In this document: piece after piece, positions 24,666 through 36,950 of the stretch
Position numbering within the stretch: the first letter of the stretch is position 1
How the letters are laid out: every line of letters starts with the position of its first letter
DNA from: Zhengitettix transpicula
Taxonomy: Eukaryota; Arthropoda; Insecta; Orthoptera; Tetrigidae
NCBI GenBank assembly: GCA_037074705.1
Contig: CM073591.1
Location: 75,498,532 to 75,562,531, forward strand
Direction of reading: 5' to 3'
DNA length: 64,000 nt
Notes under the pieces: model-generated
Told to the model about the DNA's origin: nothing
Seen by the model: only the letters and a program-made list of their open reading frames with translations
The model's database searches: none
Made by a program: the position numbers and the translations under genes

Positions 24666-27104
24666 GGTTGAGTTTGCCGAATTTATGCAGAAGTAGAGTG
24701 CGAACGAAACCCATCTCACAGTATTACACCGGGACATACGTAGTAAATAATATTTTTAGGCCAGTTTTCTCTTTTTTCACACTGCGCCCGGAAAAACTCA
24801 GTGAACTGTTAACTTAATTCAATAAGCAGACCGTTAGACGTGGCAATAAGTACACATAGTAATAAAGAATAATTACAAACCATCAGTCGCGAATCAACTT
24901 TATTTATGATACAATTATCTTACGCATTTTCATTGGGTTCGTCTGTATGACAAAATTGCTACGCGAATAACGTGTATGCTAGCCCGAGGCTTACCTACCA
25001 CGTAATTGATGCACATCGAAATGAACCTGTCTTGGATTCACTAGTAGCCTTAATATACGCAATCGGTGGTGTAATGGAAAAATGATTTATCATGGGAGAC
25101 CAGTAATGCTGCTGGTCCATAATTAAGGCTAATTACTAGTTCTTCTCAAATAAAACCATTTAGTTCAGTTCCTTCTTAGAAATAAAGTAGGGTTGTTATA
25201 TAGTTTCAAGATTATTTTATCTAAAACCTGTAGTTTCAAGGACAAAAGTTGATGATTGCAACATATATAATTTACTCGCATCATATCAAATTTACTCGTT
25301 GAAACGTCCGTCCGGAAAATATGATAATTACATATATATGATGTTTATTTTTCTATATTGCGTCGCCTTATAAGTTCAGTAATACCGAAATTTTCTTGAT
25401 GAAGTACGTCCTTTCTGGATGGTTAAATTGTTATTAATAACTTCAAGTTAAAGAACTTATAAAATAAATAATACCTGATATTGATGATGATTGTTCCCAA
25501 AAACATTAGGAATGCTTGCCGACGAACATATTTGTTTCGAGTATCCCCAAAAGTCAAAATATAAATTTTCCGAGAGAAATATACCGAGTGTATTTATTTA
25601 TAATTGGGATATACTAATTTTTATTAAAATAAAATATATACACAAACATAATATGTGATTTCTGTATGAAAACATAAGTTAATTCCAGTATTTTCTTCAG
25701 ATAAAATACTGATTGACAGTGCTTATGTGTCTATGAAAGTTTTCGAAGAAAAGCGAATGAATGGGATATACTTATTCCTTTTAGGTGGGAAATGTGCAAT
25801 GAATTGCTAAGTTCTGGCCTTCAGCCCCCAAATTCCTGTGCGTCTGTGAGCCACTGACATTTCGAAGTCCGTAACATTCGACTCACGCGCCGCAGAAACC
25901 TGCTGAATTTTGTATTTATTCACATCATTGTTTGAAGACAAACTTTTATGAGAATATCAGAAATACAATTATGGATTAAATTCATACAATTCGCAAATAT
26001 AGAGTTTAATTATTTAAAAAAATTGTTGCGTCCATCAAAAAGGTGACAAATAATGTACATTTTTAAAAGCAGACAAAATAATAATTATTATTTAAAAAAT
26101 TATATAATAGTGATGAGTTTGCATTCGTTATGCTGCGAAAAAATGAGATTCTTAAAAATTTCAGAAATGGCAGAAGCTAAAATTTTAATATTTGTACGAG
26201 AGGAAGATTTGGGATTCTGCAAGGCTTATTCAATTGAGGAACGTTAATTTTGATATAGTTGAGTGGCCTAAAACGTTAATTTTGATAGTTAGGTGGCCAT
26301 CAGCGGTTTCTTAAATCTAGTTTGAATCTGGTACGAAGACAGATTTGAAGTAGAAAACATCAAATATTTGAATCGTTGAAAGTAATACAGTCAATTCCAT
26401 TCACCCTGTCGTTAAATAAATTTATATCAAGTAATTTAATTTGTTATGGATTAAGAAAGTAGTCGATTTCTGTCAAGATCTTGTTCAGATGATTAAATCA
26501 TCGCAAGTGAATCTCGAGGTTTGAAAAAAAAAACATTGACATGTCCTTAAGGACATATAAATTCCAATAAAAGAAAAAATATATTAGCTGTTTGTAAAAA
26601 CGATTTTAATAGTTTATATATCTGCTCAAAGAGATTATTTGGATATTTTCGTGTCTGTTTAATTGATGAGTGAAACTGAAATTTGGTCATATACGGACAG
26701 AAAAAAGTAACAAAAAATTAAAAACACATCGTTTCCTCTACGTTTGCAGATCTCGTCAGCTCTACGGAAAACTTATGAATTAACACAAATCAATCAAACT
26801 GAAAATAGTTGTAAACATTACCAAAGAGGTCAAGAAAGTAAAATTGTATCATAGACACTGCGCAAAGAGTTATTATCACTCTGAATATTGATTGAATTAT
26901 TATTTAATTTTATATTTATACGCAAGAGATTTATATTTAGAATAATTTACGTTCAGATTTACCAATACTGAAATATACTTCCTGTCAGTCTTTTTCTGTT
27001 TTAAAAATAGTATGAATTTTTTTAAAAAATTGTATAATAATTAAAATACTATCTGTTAGAGACAGCTCATAATGCTTGATTCTCATCGTGAGTAGATCGT
27101 TTAT
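24666..27104. other. Non-coding AT-rich stretch with a small tandem duplication
   Basis: No gene recognised. It includes the imperfect tandem pair at 26240-26298, listed separately. Confidence 0.5.
26240..26298. repeat. Imperfect tandem duplication, about 30-bp unit
   Basis: 26240-26268 and 26272-26298 both begin 'aacgttaattttgata' and end in 'tggcc'. They differ by a 2-bp indel and one nearby base. This is a recent local slippage or repair duplication in non-coding DNA. Confidence 0.85.
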
Positions 27105-27298
27105 CGTACAGTAATTATTATCTTGAATATAGAATAAAACATTAAAATTTGCCTAGATTTTTATAATAGCGTCCAAATTATTGTAAAGAACTTTTAAAAT
27201 CTGTATTGGTTATTTCATGATAATACCAGTATGTTTAATATGATTACTGATGTATTATCAGGATGTATTTTGAAAAGTATCGTACAGAAGTAAAAATG
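27105..27298. repeat. 194-bp dispersed repeat, copy 1
   Basis: Aligns without gaps to 28636-28829 (same orientation). I counted about 11 mismatches, roughly 94% identity. It starts 'cgtacagtaattatta' and ends 'cagaagtaaaaatg'. No coding potential; see copy 2. Confidence 0.9.
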
Positions 27299-28635
27299 CA
27301 TACAATAAATTACGAAATAGAACCGAAACATTTGATAAATTACGAATACTAAGCTTTAAAGCAATATAAATGGAACTTATATTTACTTATGCAAAAACAA
27401 TGAAATTATTAATCGGTACAGAACTCTATGAAAACAACTCTTGAATACTACGGTTACGAAACAAATTATCCGGGTTTTCTCCATTTTTTCTTCGTAGAAA
27501 CTGAGCAGTCGCCGCTCTAGACAACTAGATTAATAGTAGAAGTAAAATTTATATTATCCACTCTGTTTATGCAAGAATTTAATAAACTGTCTGTGTGGTT
27601 GCGTTTCCCGAACAAAACAACATTTCCCATAGGGTAAAAAAAACTTGCCGTGAATCAAATATTGTAAATTGTCCAAGAATGTTTGAATATGTAGTAGAGA
27701 TTTCATAATTGTCAGATAACTGAGTTGTGTACTTACAACAGGAACAGTATCAACGATAAAGTTTCTGCTTTTTATAATTTTTTACGTAATTAAGATACAA
27801 TTAGTTGATGTTAATATCTCAGAGAATTAGATAAATGAGGTATTTCACACCATATTCTATTTAATGGTTGTAGCGGTTTTCTTTGTTTAGATAGAATGCA
27901 GGCCAATTTGCACATAATGGTGTCGACCTGCTAATAGTGTGCTGTTGAAAGGAAAATTATATATTTCCGGCTCTGTTTACGTGGCGGCAGCAGCAACTGT
28001 ACTACGAATATAATTGCCCAGAAAATTACAACAACCATGCGAACTGCTCCTAGAAAGTGGATAGTTTCTTTACCGGGTGTAATTAGTTGTTCTTCAATGA
28101 ACCCCTGAAAGCCGAACACCGACGTTCGTAGGTTTAAAGTGAAGAAATGAAATGAAGGAGACAAGTTTTTATTTGTTTACTTTAAAAGATGTATCCCATA
28201 TTGATCATGGAACAACGTTACTGATCAAATATTTATTTTAGTTTATTGGGTCCGTTAATAGCTTCTGTTACATTGTATAATTATGTATTAGCTTTATTAA
28301 TTTAATACTAAATGACAGTGGTTAACTTTGCATTCCTGATTATTGTCGATAAAATAAAAAAAATCCCGATTTTCAAGGCGGTGTAAAAATCAAACTGTTT
28401 TCCCTATTAGAGTAAACGACATGAAGTCTTAAATATATTGAATTTATTAATATTATACCAATCTATTGAAAAATAATATTGAAGGGCTTGAAAAGGAAGC
28501 CATTAGAAGTAACAACAGAAAAAAAGCATTGCGGCAAGCTATTTAGAGTACAGGAAATATGAAAGTGGTGAGAAGGCAGTAATAGAACTCCAAGGACATT
28601 GTCTTCTCTTTCTTGTCAACTCTTTTACATCCACA
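27299..28635. other. Spacer between the 194-bp repeats
   Basis: No gene recognised. The longest minus-strand frame (27931-28164) has no family resemblance. Confidence 0.45.
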
Positions 28636-28829
28636 CGTACAGTAATTATTATCTTGAATATAGAATAAAACATTAAAATTTCCGTAGATTTTTAAAATTG
28701 CGTCCAAATTATTGTAACGAACTTTTAAAATTTGTATTGGTTAATTAATGATAATACCAGTACGTTTAATATGATTACTGATGTATTATCAGGATGTATT
28801 TTGAAAATTATCGTACAGCAGTAAAAATG
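28636..28829. repeat. 194-bp dispersed repeat, copy 2
   Basis: Ungapped match to 27105-27298, with both boundaries sharp: similarity begins at 'cgtacag' and ends after 'aaaatg' in both. The shared ends lack TG...CA, so these are not LTRs. A non-autonomous transposon, or a segmental copy of an unknown element, is most likely. Confidence 0.9.
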
Positions 28830-29475
28830 TTTATAATTAATGGTCATATATGATATAGATGTCAAAATATGTCGTATATATGATAAAATTGAGAGAAGAG
28901 GAATAGAATTTTAAAAGTATATTATATAGTCCTGCTTTTGAACGGAATATATAAGTAAAGGATACTTATATAATTACATTTAGAATCTTATTTTTTGAAA
29001 CACCTGTATCCTGAGAACCTACAATATCTCACTTACGTATATTTGTAAAACCGGAAAGAAGTAATTAACACGAACTTGTTTAAAAATAAGTATCTCAGAA
29101 AATTTAACTGTTAAAATATATGTCTTACGTCTATATTATTTCATAATGGTTTCTATAACTATAACTGAAGCGTGAAGTATTTATTTCCGAAAAAAAAGTG
29201 AATGCTGGACTAAAATAATGCTGTGATGTTAGTACACGGAAATGTAAAGATTTAATAGTTTTTTTTACCAATATTGATTTTCACGATAGCGAATATCAGA
29301 GTAATTATGATTGAGATGAACATATTCCATTGTGTAAATGCAAAATATTATTTATATATAATTTAAGACGGATGATAATTTAGGTTGCTGTTTTTAGGAA
29401 GTGTGTTTTTTGGCCATTCACGACCTGCAAAATTGAAAAAGTCTCAAAATGTGTTAATTTCCTTCTTGTTTCTAG
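28830..29475. other. Non-coding AT-rich stretch
   Basis: Nothing recognised except a pyrimidine-rich tract at its right end (29458-29475), which forms the acceptor of the candidate exon that follows. Confidence 0.45.
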
Positions 29476-29719
29476 CATCGCCGTTCGATCCGGCATTTAC
29501 GAGGACACCTCAGCGAAGGCAGCTTTCTCCGTACGGAATTCGAAAACAAGTGGACGAGTTTCGAAGAAGAAATCGAACTACCCTGAGGTCATGCCTGCGA
29601 AACGGGACAGGCGCCGTGACAACTATTCAGCAAGATTGGAATATTTCACGAATCTCGGGACATCATCCAAATCATTTATATATAGTCCTAAGTTCAATAT
29701 ATGCCGATTAAATTATTAG
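29476..29719 (+). other. Candidate coding or noncoding exon, product unknown
   Basis: A strong 3' splice site, 'ttccttcttgtttctag', ends at 29475, and base composition turns GC-richer immediately after it. From 29477 a frame stays open for 80 codons to TAG at 29717. Its translation is Lys/Arg/Ser-rich (for example 'SGRVSKKKSNYPEV', 'KRDRRRDNYSARLEYF'). A second frame is open over the same span to about 29711, and a third as far as a TGA near 29593, so frame choice is unclear. I do not recognise the product. No matching upstream exon was identified. Confidence 0.3.
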
Positions 29720-30175
29720 TACATTTCTCATAATTATTTTAATTAAGCAATAAGAGCTGTAAAACAACCCTAACACTGGAAGAAACTGTGTGGGCTATAA
29801 ATTACATCTTTGAATAATAAAACACTCCCACAGTAAATGGCTACTGTAATGAGATCTATGAAAAATATTTCTATAGTAAATAACTACTGGAATGAGTTAG
29901 ATGGATTTATTTAAATATGTATAATTTTTAAAAATTATGTTCGAAAATTTCACTTAACTAATTTTTATTAATAAATTTGTAGAATAGCTATGGACACTGT
30001 ATTTGAATTTATAAATTGTTTACTATTTACTGTAAGACCCATAAGAAATAAATTAGGTGGAGTTTTATGAGAACAGGTATCAATCATCATTGGAGTATGA
30101 TAATAATTCTGTTACACTGTTAAAGTACAAAAGTGAAGCTATAGTGACGTCCAGAGTGGCCGTTTTACATGAATC
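29720..30175. other. Non-coding AT-rich stretch
   Basis: No feature recognised. Confidence 0.45.
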
Positions 30176-30290
30176 TTTTTTTTTTTTTTTTTTTTTTTTA
30201 GGGTAACAGGCTACATGAGGGTGATCCACATTGGGCAACTCCCCTTTAATAGCATAGGAAGGGATTTGAAAGGGGGGATGCGGAAGGGTA
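30176..30290 (-). repeat. Poly-A-tailed retroposon, 5'-truncated copy 1
   Basis: A T run at 30176-30199 is the poly-A tail of a minus-strand insertion. The body reads 'ctacatgagggtgatccaca', then 'aatagcataggaaggga', then 'ggggggatgcggaagggta'. The same three blocks occur in the same order at 55585 and, on the other strand, at 62053-62150. Similarity stops at about 30290, which marks the truncation. This fits a SINE or the 3' end of a LINE. Confidence 0.85.
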
Positions 30291-30320
30291 GTGGTTATGT
30301 GTCTGTCTATAGCTTCCATT

Positions 30321-31520
30321 GATTGTTATAGACTGCAACAGAATAGTCGTATTATTCAGAGAAACGCTTGTTCAATCTATAAAAAGTGATATATTTTATA
30401 GTTATGAAGTTTGTAAACGTAAAAGGTTGTTACAGAATTGTAAATACAGTAGGCGAAGAATAGTTGCAACCCATTATTAAATATAATTAGAAAACTTTTC
30501 AGACCTGGACCATGAATTATAACACAGTTGAACGCAATTCTCCAAGCTGCCTAGAATGTGTTTTTTCCTCAACTTTCACTACTCAACTAGTTCTCACTAC
30601 TTCTAACGGGTATTTAACGGAGAAAATGAGATGATAATTCTATAGTACAACTCTATTTGTTGATGTAGAGACTTCGAAGATGATTCTTGCATCACGAACG
30701 ATGTAACTTCACTTTCACTGCAACACTGTAATCTATTTATTCTCCGTTAATCTTTTCGAGATTGACACGTTATGTCTAATGTGAATAAAATGGAAAGAAG
30801 CTAGCCAGCATCACAAATAGCTGCTTCGAATGCAACCAGCATCTGCAGATTGTCGCATCCTTGACATTTCGGCCAGAGTGTTGCGTAAGGTAAAAATAAG
30901 AAACAGGATTCTAAAATGAAACGAACGTGGAAGATCAAGAAGTGCTAATTTATAGTCCTGAACTGCCTCAAGTAAATGAACGAGGAATTACTACAGGTTA
31001 TTCTTCTCGCTTAAATGGAAACACTGGAGAGTTGTGCGGCTTGTGCCGCAACAATGGCCGTTTCATGGGCCTCCGAAAACGACAAAGAAAGGATTGATGA
31101 GTTCTATAAAGTAGACAGTTAGTGTCACCGAGCGGTGAATAATAGACTTTCTAACGGCATAACTTGTGCTAGAAAAAAAAACACTTTAACATGATATGCC
31201 AAGTCGTGTATGATTCAGGTTGTCATTGTGTTCCAACTGTGGAAAGCAGGACGAATCCTTGTTTGGTCGGACAAATAATACATGGACCATCGTTGTAATT
31301 TAACCGTGTGTGTGAGAGAGAAAGAGAGACTTTCTCTGCTTTGTAGTGTACGACTACACACCCAACAACAGCAAATATTTAGTTTAAATAACTATGAATA
31401 ATCCTTCCCTCAAGATCTGCGATTACTGTTGAAGAACACAAAGACGGCATGCAACCAGGGATCGACCTATCGGGGAATCTGTAAGGGGTTGTATGACCTG
31501 ACGTATATATGGCATGTAGG
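30321..31520. other. Non-coding; possible 5' remnant of the following mariner
   Basis: No gene. A mariner 5' end and terminal repeat would be expected within the last few hundred bases, but I could not identify either. Confidence 0.4.
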
Positions 31521-32320
31521 TTTTTACAACAATTAAATACTGGGCGGCAGAGTTTAAAGAGGTCGTACGAGCAGTGGTCGACTAAATGAAGTGACCGTGC
31601 AAGAAATGTTGACGAAAATCCACAAAATGGTATTAGATGACCGTCGACTGAAAGTGTGTGAGCTAGCAGACAAAATTTTAAAAAGTGCTGTACATCGAAT
31701 TTTAGTTGCAAATTTTGCACATGGGATCTTTGTGTAAATTATTGGTGCGGGTTTTGCTTACAATGGAAAAAAAGGTCGTGAGGATATTTCAATCGAGTGT
31801 TTGGCGATGTTTCTCAGAAAAAAAACACGAGAATTTGTGTCGATTCATAACCTTGACTGAAACATGGGTCCATCAGTTCACACTAGGGAAGAAGGAACAG
31901 CTAAAACAATGGACTGAAAGGAAGAATTGGACCCAAGAAGGCGAAGACAGTTCCAGCCGCTGACGATTTTGGAGACGTGCATGGAATAATATTAATTGAT
32001 TATCCTATAAAAGGAAAATAAAATCAACGGCGAGTATTATGGAAACATATCACACAGTTGGAGTGATGAAATAAAAAAGGCCGTATTTGGCCAAAGAAAG
32101 TGTTGTTTCATCAGGAAAATGCACCAGTTCACACATCCAAAAACGTGATGGCCAAAATAAATTAGTTAAATTTGGAATTGATTCCTCATGCACCTTATTC
32201 ACTAGATTTAGCTCCATTCAATTATTTTCTCTTTCCAAACTTCAAAATAATGGCTGGATGGCAAAATATTAGCCAACAATGAGGCAGTGGAATCCGCAAT
32301 GGCTATTTGTTTTATTTGGA
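31521..32320 (+). pseudogene. Degraded mariner (DD34D) transposase
   Basis: Pieces in shifting frames spell a mariner transposase in order: 'FTTIKYWAAEFK' and 'GRTSSGRLNEVTVQEM' (about 31521-31605), the second helix-turn-helix region 'KIHKMVLDDRRLKVCELAD' (about 31615-31675), then 'ETWVHQFTLGKKEQLKQWT' (about 31858-31914), 'FHQENAPVHTSKNVMAKI' (about 32107-32160) and 'PHAPYSLDLAPFNYFLF' (about 32188-32236). Several frameshifts and stops break it. The three catalytic Asp positions all appear substituted: DETW is TETW, HDNA is HQENA, and the PSDY Asp is Asn. It cannot be active. Terminal repeats were not found, so the ends are approximate. Confidence 0.85.
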
Positions 32321-32324
32321 GGTT

Positions 32325-32375
32325 GAGTCGCGTCAACAAAAATTGTTCTTGGCGACTGTAAATACTTAAATTAAA
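32325..32375. repeat. SINE-tail-like stem-loop fragment
   Basis: 'gagtcgcgtcaacaaaaatt' then 'cttggcgactgtaaata' matches the 3' stem-loop and tail of the SINE at 24620-24658, but with the loop sequence in reverse-complement orientation. Both are followed by 'gtaaata'. It directly abuts the end of the mariner relic. Confidence 0.5.
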
Positions 32376-35300
32376 ACATTGTTATGAGGAAAAGTCTTGG
32401 TCTGAAGAGTTTTGTAATGACTGTAATGCAAGTCTCTTTTTTAGCCTTGTAAAATTTGTCTTTGTTATTCTATCTCTTAGATAGCAATTTTGAAGAACTC
32501 GATGTTTCTCACTTTAAGCAGAGTATCCAAGATATTGATCATCACCGGGAAAAGTGTATCGAGTACTTCTAGTACTTAAACGCCAGAATTTTCTAGATAT
32601 TAAACCGTTTAAATCTAGAAATAAAATTTAATAACACGTAGAAATCATATTGTGCTAAATTAAATAAAGCACATATATTTTGTGTTGTAGAAAAAAATAA
32701 TTTAACTAACCAACTCTTCTAAATCAAACTTGGGTTTAATTGTTTTCATACAGAATTTTTCTAATAAACAATACAATATTTCAACTCTTTTATTTTCAGT
32801 CGAATTGCCACAATACACTAGTCACTGATTTCCATGATTTTTCGACACACAGATGCGTTTTCGTAACATTACAGACACGTTTGTATCTTCCAACAGAAAC
32901 ACGCCGGATTTATCTGTTTTTCAGCGAAGTTCTTGGATAACGTGTAGAGCAAAAAGTTTTGAAATAAGATACGACTAAGTAGAGTGTCGCACAAGGCTTT
33001 ATCTTCACCTTTACTAAGACAACTTACACTCAGACGTGTCGTTTGGAAATTGAGAAACTAAAATGATTTGACTGAATTCCACCTGATATCTGCTGCGACT
33101 GTAGATGATGGCTACTAAACTGGATCTTAGAATAAACAGCTTGACCTTGGTCCAATTCTTTCTAAGATGCGTGGGAATTCGTGCTTTTGGGCCTGGCCCT
33201 GAAATGTAGCGTAGATTCCGCAAACATCAACTAGTTTTGGGCGAGTGGACCACTCCACTATGCTCCACTAATCCACATCCGTGCATACATGCTTTACGAT
33301 CGCGAGCCGATATCCGGGAGCGACTGGATCTGGATCACGACTCAACGGAAAACACTCTCCATCACGAGCGAATCGGTACATGCCGCCACTCAAACAAACC
33401 AGGCAATTAACACGAGCAACCGAGAGCTCTTAAGATTTCTGCTACCGTATGGAGATAACGCTTCCTCACGTTACATGGATCGGGCGCTTTACTCGTAAAA
33501 ATTTAATAAAATGATCAAATCAATTGTGAAAGCGACCAAGACAATTTCCTATAACTTTTCAAATATATAAGTATTAATGAAAAATTAATTTTAAAAATTA
33601 TTTAGAATGAAAATAGATTTACGAGTGATCTACGAGAATAGAATTTTACACACTGCATCAGTAATATACTGATTTTTATCCGACTTATACTTTTAATCAA
33701 CACTTCTGTAACCACAGGAAAATATTATATTATCATCTGGCGCTATATCGCCATATCGTAATACAGCTATATCGTACCTTTTACATATAATGATTGAAAA
33801 TTATTCTGTTATATTAGGTACTAATTCATTAAAAGGACACTGGATCATGTTTTCTACGGATGATCCAAATTAACGATTAGCCGACGTCAATAAATGTTAT
33901 AATTAATCAATTACTAATTCTTTTGTGTTTGTAAGTGTTAAGAAACATAGATTAGTTTTAATGAAATGAAAAAACGTCAATCTATTGGTCAAATATGTTT
34001 TATTGTTTTAATAATAAATTTATTACTAATAGGATGTGATTTATTTTATTTATTTAAAATAAGTCTAAATTATAACTATAAATTAATTTATTTTTCTCTA
34101 AATGCATTAGAGATGAATACCATGGTATTGCATATTTTTTCTTACGTCTGTTCATCACTGTTCCGTAATTTTAATAAACGTCACAAATGTTTAGTAAATA
34201 CCACTGAACTGATGTTTGTCATTACACAGTATAGCTATATTTTATTTTTATAGTGTTATTATCAAATAAAAGAATAATTTAATTTATTAATGCTAAATTT
34301 TGAGGAAAATCATAAGGTTTCTGCCTTTGAGAACATTTCCACATCACGGAGCTCAAATAAAACATAAATGTTTCTTTAAGTAAAGTCAACAAAATTTCTA
34401 ATTTTTTAAAAGTTTTTATTTATATAATAAATAATATTTAAGCACGTTTAGCTGTATTAATATTTTAAGTTTTTAATTTTGGTATGGTTAAAATGGTTTC
34501 AGGTCGAAAGGAATTTGAAGCATAAATCACACCAAATTGCCGTAAATTAATGTAAGTTACCAATATCAGATGGTTTAAAGGTCGTAAAGGGTCATAACCG
34601 TATGTATTGAGTGGTAGTAAGGTAGAACAACCGCACTGTGAACATTCGACATATCTGAGATGTAGACTGTACCGTGCGACACATAAGCGTATCGTGGAGC
34701 AGCTATTCGTTTTGCCAGGAGCGTAAAAAATTTATTCTCCTCGTGACCCAGATTCAAAGCGCCGATCAAAAGAAAAACTTTCTGATTTGCGGATACGATG
34801 GTTGGCAGATGAAGGTAAAAATTAGGTAATAGTAAATTAACAAAAGCCGATTAATTTCTCCGGGAAAGACCTGTTCCATATTTGCACAAAATGTTCATTT
34901 AAGAAGTTTTTGAAGGGGAAAAAGTTATTTTACTCAATTAATTGCTATTAACCAAAGCTTAATATTTATATTCTATTTAATTTTGAAATACTACATCTAC
35001 AAGTTGTATAGTCTATTTTAAAGTTTTCTTTTTTATCTCGCATATTCTCCTGCCGAAGAATAGTTGAATAAATATCAAGACTTCATTAAAAATCAATTAA
35101 TTTCTCTGATAGCTAGTAATTTTTGGAACATTATAATTGCAGAATTTAATTTTAAAAAAGCATCAGGAAGGTGTGAAAAAATATCACTTCTTCATATTCT
35201 TTATTAAAAAACAATATTATTATTATTTATCTACTATTGAACAATATCACGGTAGCAACTATACGTACAAGGCTATAAAACATACTAAAATTATAAGTAT

Positions 35301-36549
35301 ATTACATACGATTAACCTAAAGTATATTATTAAAATGCCTTTGGAAAGTTTTTAACCTAAGAAGAAGTCAGGAACCACCCGGGCTTAACTTCACTGTACT
35401 TCACTATTATTATGGCTTATTTATAATTTTTTTAATACCCAAAGGTTCACATTAGTTTTCTGAGACTACAACTAAACTGATCATCGTCAGAATTTCTGCA
35501 GTCAATAAATTCCAGTCACGTATTGTTGTATTTACTAATTAATATTTTCCATCTGTGTGTTTTTCTTTTCCTTAAATTTTGTAAGGGTGATCATTTGTAG
35601 AGATATGAGTTGCCACCATGAGCCGTTTTTATATTGAGCTAAGTAAACTTATAAGTACAGATTGTGAAGGGACATATCATTTGTTTAAGAGGAATGCTTT
35701 TTTTTCAAAATCTTTATTTCTGTATTTTAGATTTCGCGAAAATATGTGTCTTATTTTTCACTCAAATATTTATAAAATTTATTACAATTTTCTTCCACCA
35801 AACGCGTGACCAATTGGATTTAAATGAATAGGAACAGATATGATTCATACCCACACTGGCATATGTTTAAATTTTTATAACATTGTTCCAGAACTATGAT
35901 CTGTGTTTTTTATAGACTTCATGACACAAAACTGTATAATCAGGCGCACTCGTCAAATAATACATTAAATAAATAGCAAATAAATAATAGTTTATGGTGA
36001 TAATTAAAAATTCAAATAGGGCAACGGAATTAGAATCTGAAAATGAAATGACGGAAAGCACGGATGAATGAATGTTTTACAAGGCACAGGAAATACAGGG
36101 ATATATACGAGGAATGGTAGCTGGGAATATAAAGAGATTTTATAAGGTGCAATGAAGTAATGAAGTGTGAGAATTCGAAAGATAAGAAGCAATCATGACA
36201 TATATGGCAGTATGTTGGATACTATATAAGTAATGTAACATGATTATCTGTATTCGTGGTGAAAATTTTTTAACATAAGGTGTGTGTGGACTAACTAACA
36301 TTTTTTGATAGGAGTAAATACAGTTTAAAATGCTCAAAATATGCAACAGAGCCTTTCTATAAGTTATTTGGGAAAGGAAGTGTACCTACTCCAGAGAGAA
36401 AGTTAAGAGATAATTCTGAAACCTTAATAAAGTTGATTGATGATTAAATTTGATATGTACTTGTCTAGTCAAACGTAATCATACGACTTATCGTGTGTTG
36501 GGGATTGCTTGAGACGTATAACTCGTTTGTAATACGCGGACGTTGGACC
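32376..36549. other. Non-coding; GC-richer patch near 33230-33500
   Basis: No gene recognised. The patch at 33230-33500 has a plus frame (33289-33498) without family resemblance or splice support. The rest is AT-rich. Confidence 0.45.
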
Positions 36550-36950
36550 TCAGTCTAATTATAAGTGACGACGCGATCGTGACCTTATTTTGGTATCCAG
36601 CGGTGATCCAGAGGAAGCCTGGTGCTTCGACCACCCACCGGCCCAATGATTAGCCTCGTGTATCCCCACTTTATCTGGCTTCTCTGCGTGAATAGAAAAG
36701 ATATCGCAAGTGTAAACATTCCCGTTGGCGGAGGCACGAGATGGGTGCTTGTTGGGCCAATTGAGGCCAGGAATGCTCGTTGCGTCCTGGTTCGGCGGCC
36801 GCACCTGTCTGGCCCTGATTTCTCTCCCGTCTCCCGTTATCTCCCTCCTTCCCTGTTGCAGATGCTGGGGACCACACGCGGCAAGTGATGGGTGCACAGC
36901 GAGGAATGCGGCTCAGGTCGAGGACGTCGGTGGATTTGCCTAATTATGTC
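36550..36950. other. GC-rich, CpG-containing island, function unknown
   Basis: This is the most GC-rich non-exonic stretch of the window. It is open in several frames on both strands with no recognisable product. On the plus strand a pyrimidine tract and 'ccctgttgcag' end at 36861, directly before ATGCTGGGGACCACACG. A possible GT donor follows about 24 bases later, so a tiny coding exon is conceivable. A promoter-type CpG island or a transposon fragment are equally good readings. Confidence 0.35.

Noticed and set aside
27105..28829. LTR retrotransposon with 194-bp LTRs.
   Set aside because: The repeats do not start TG or end CA, and no primer-binding site, polypurine tract or gag/pol remnants lie between them.
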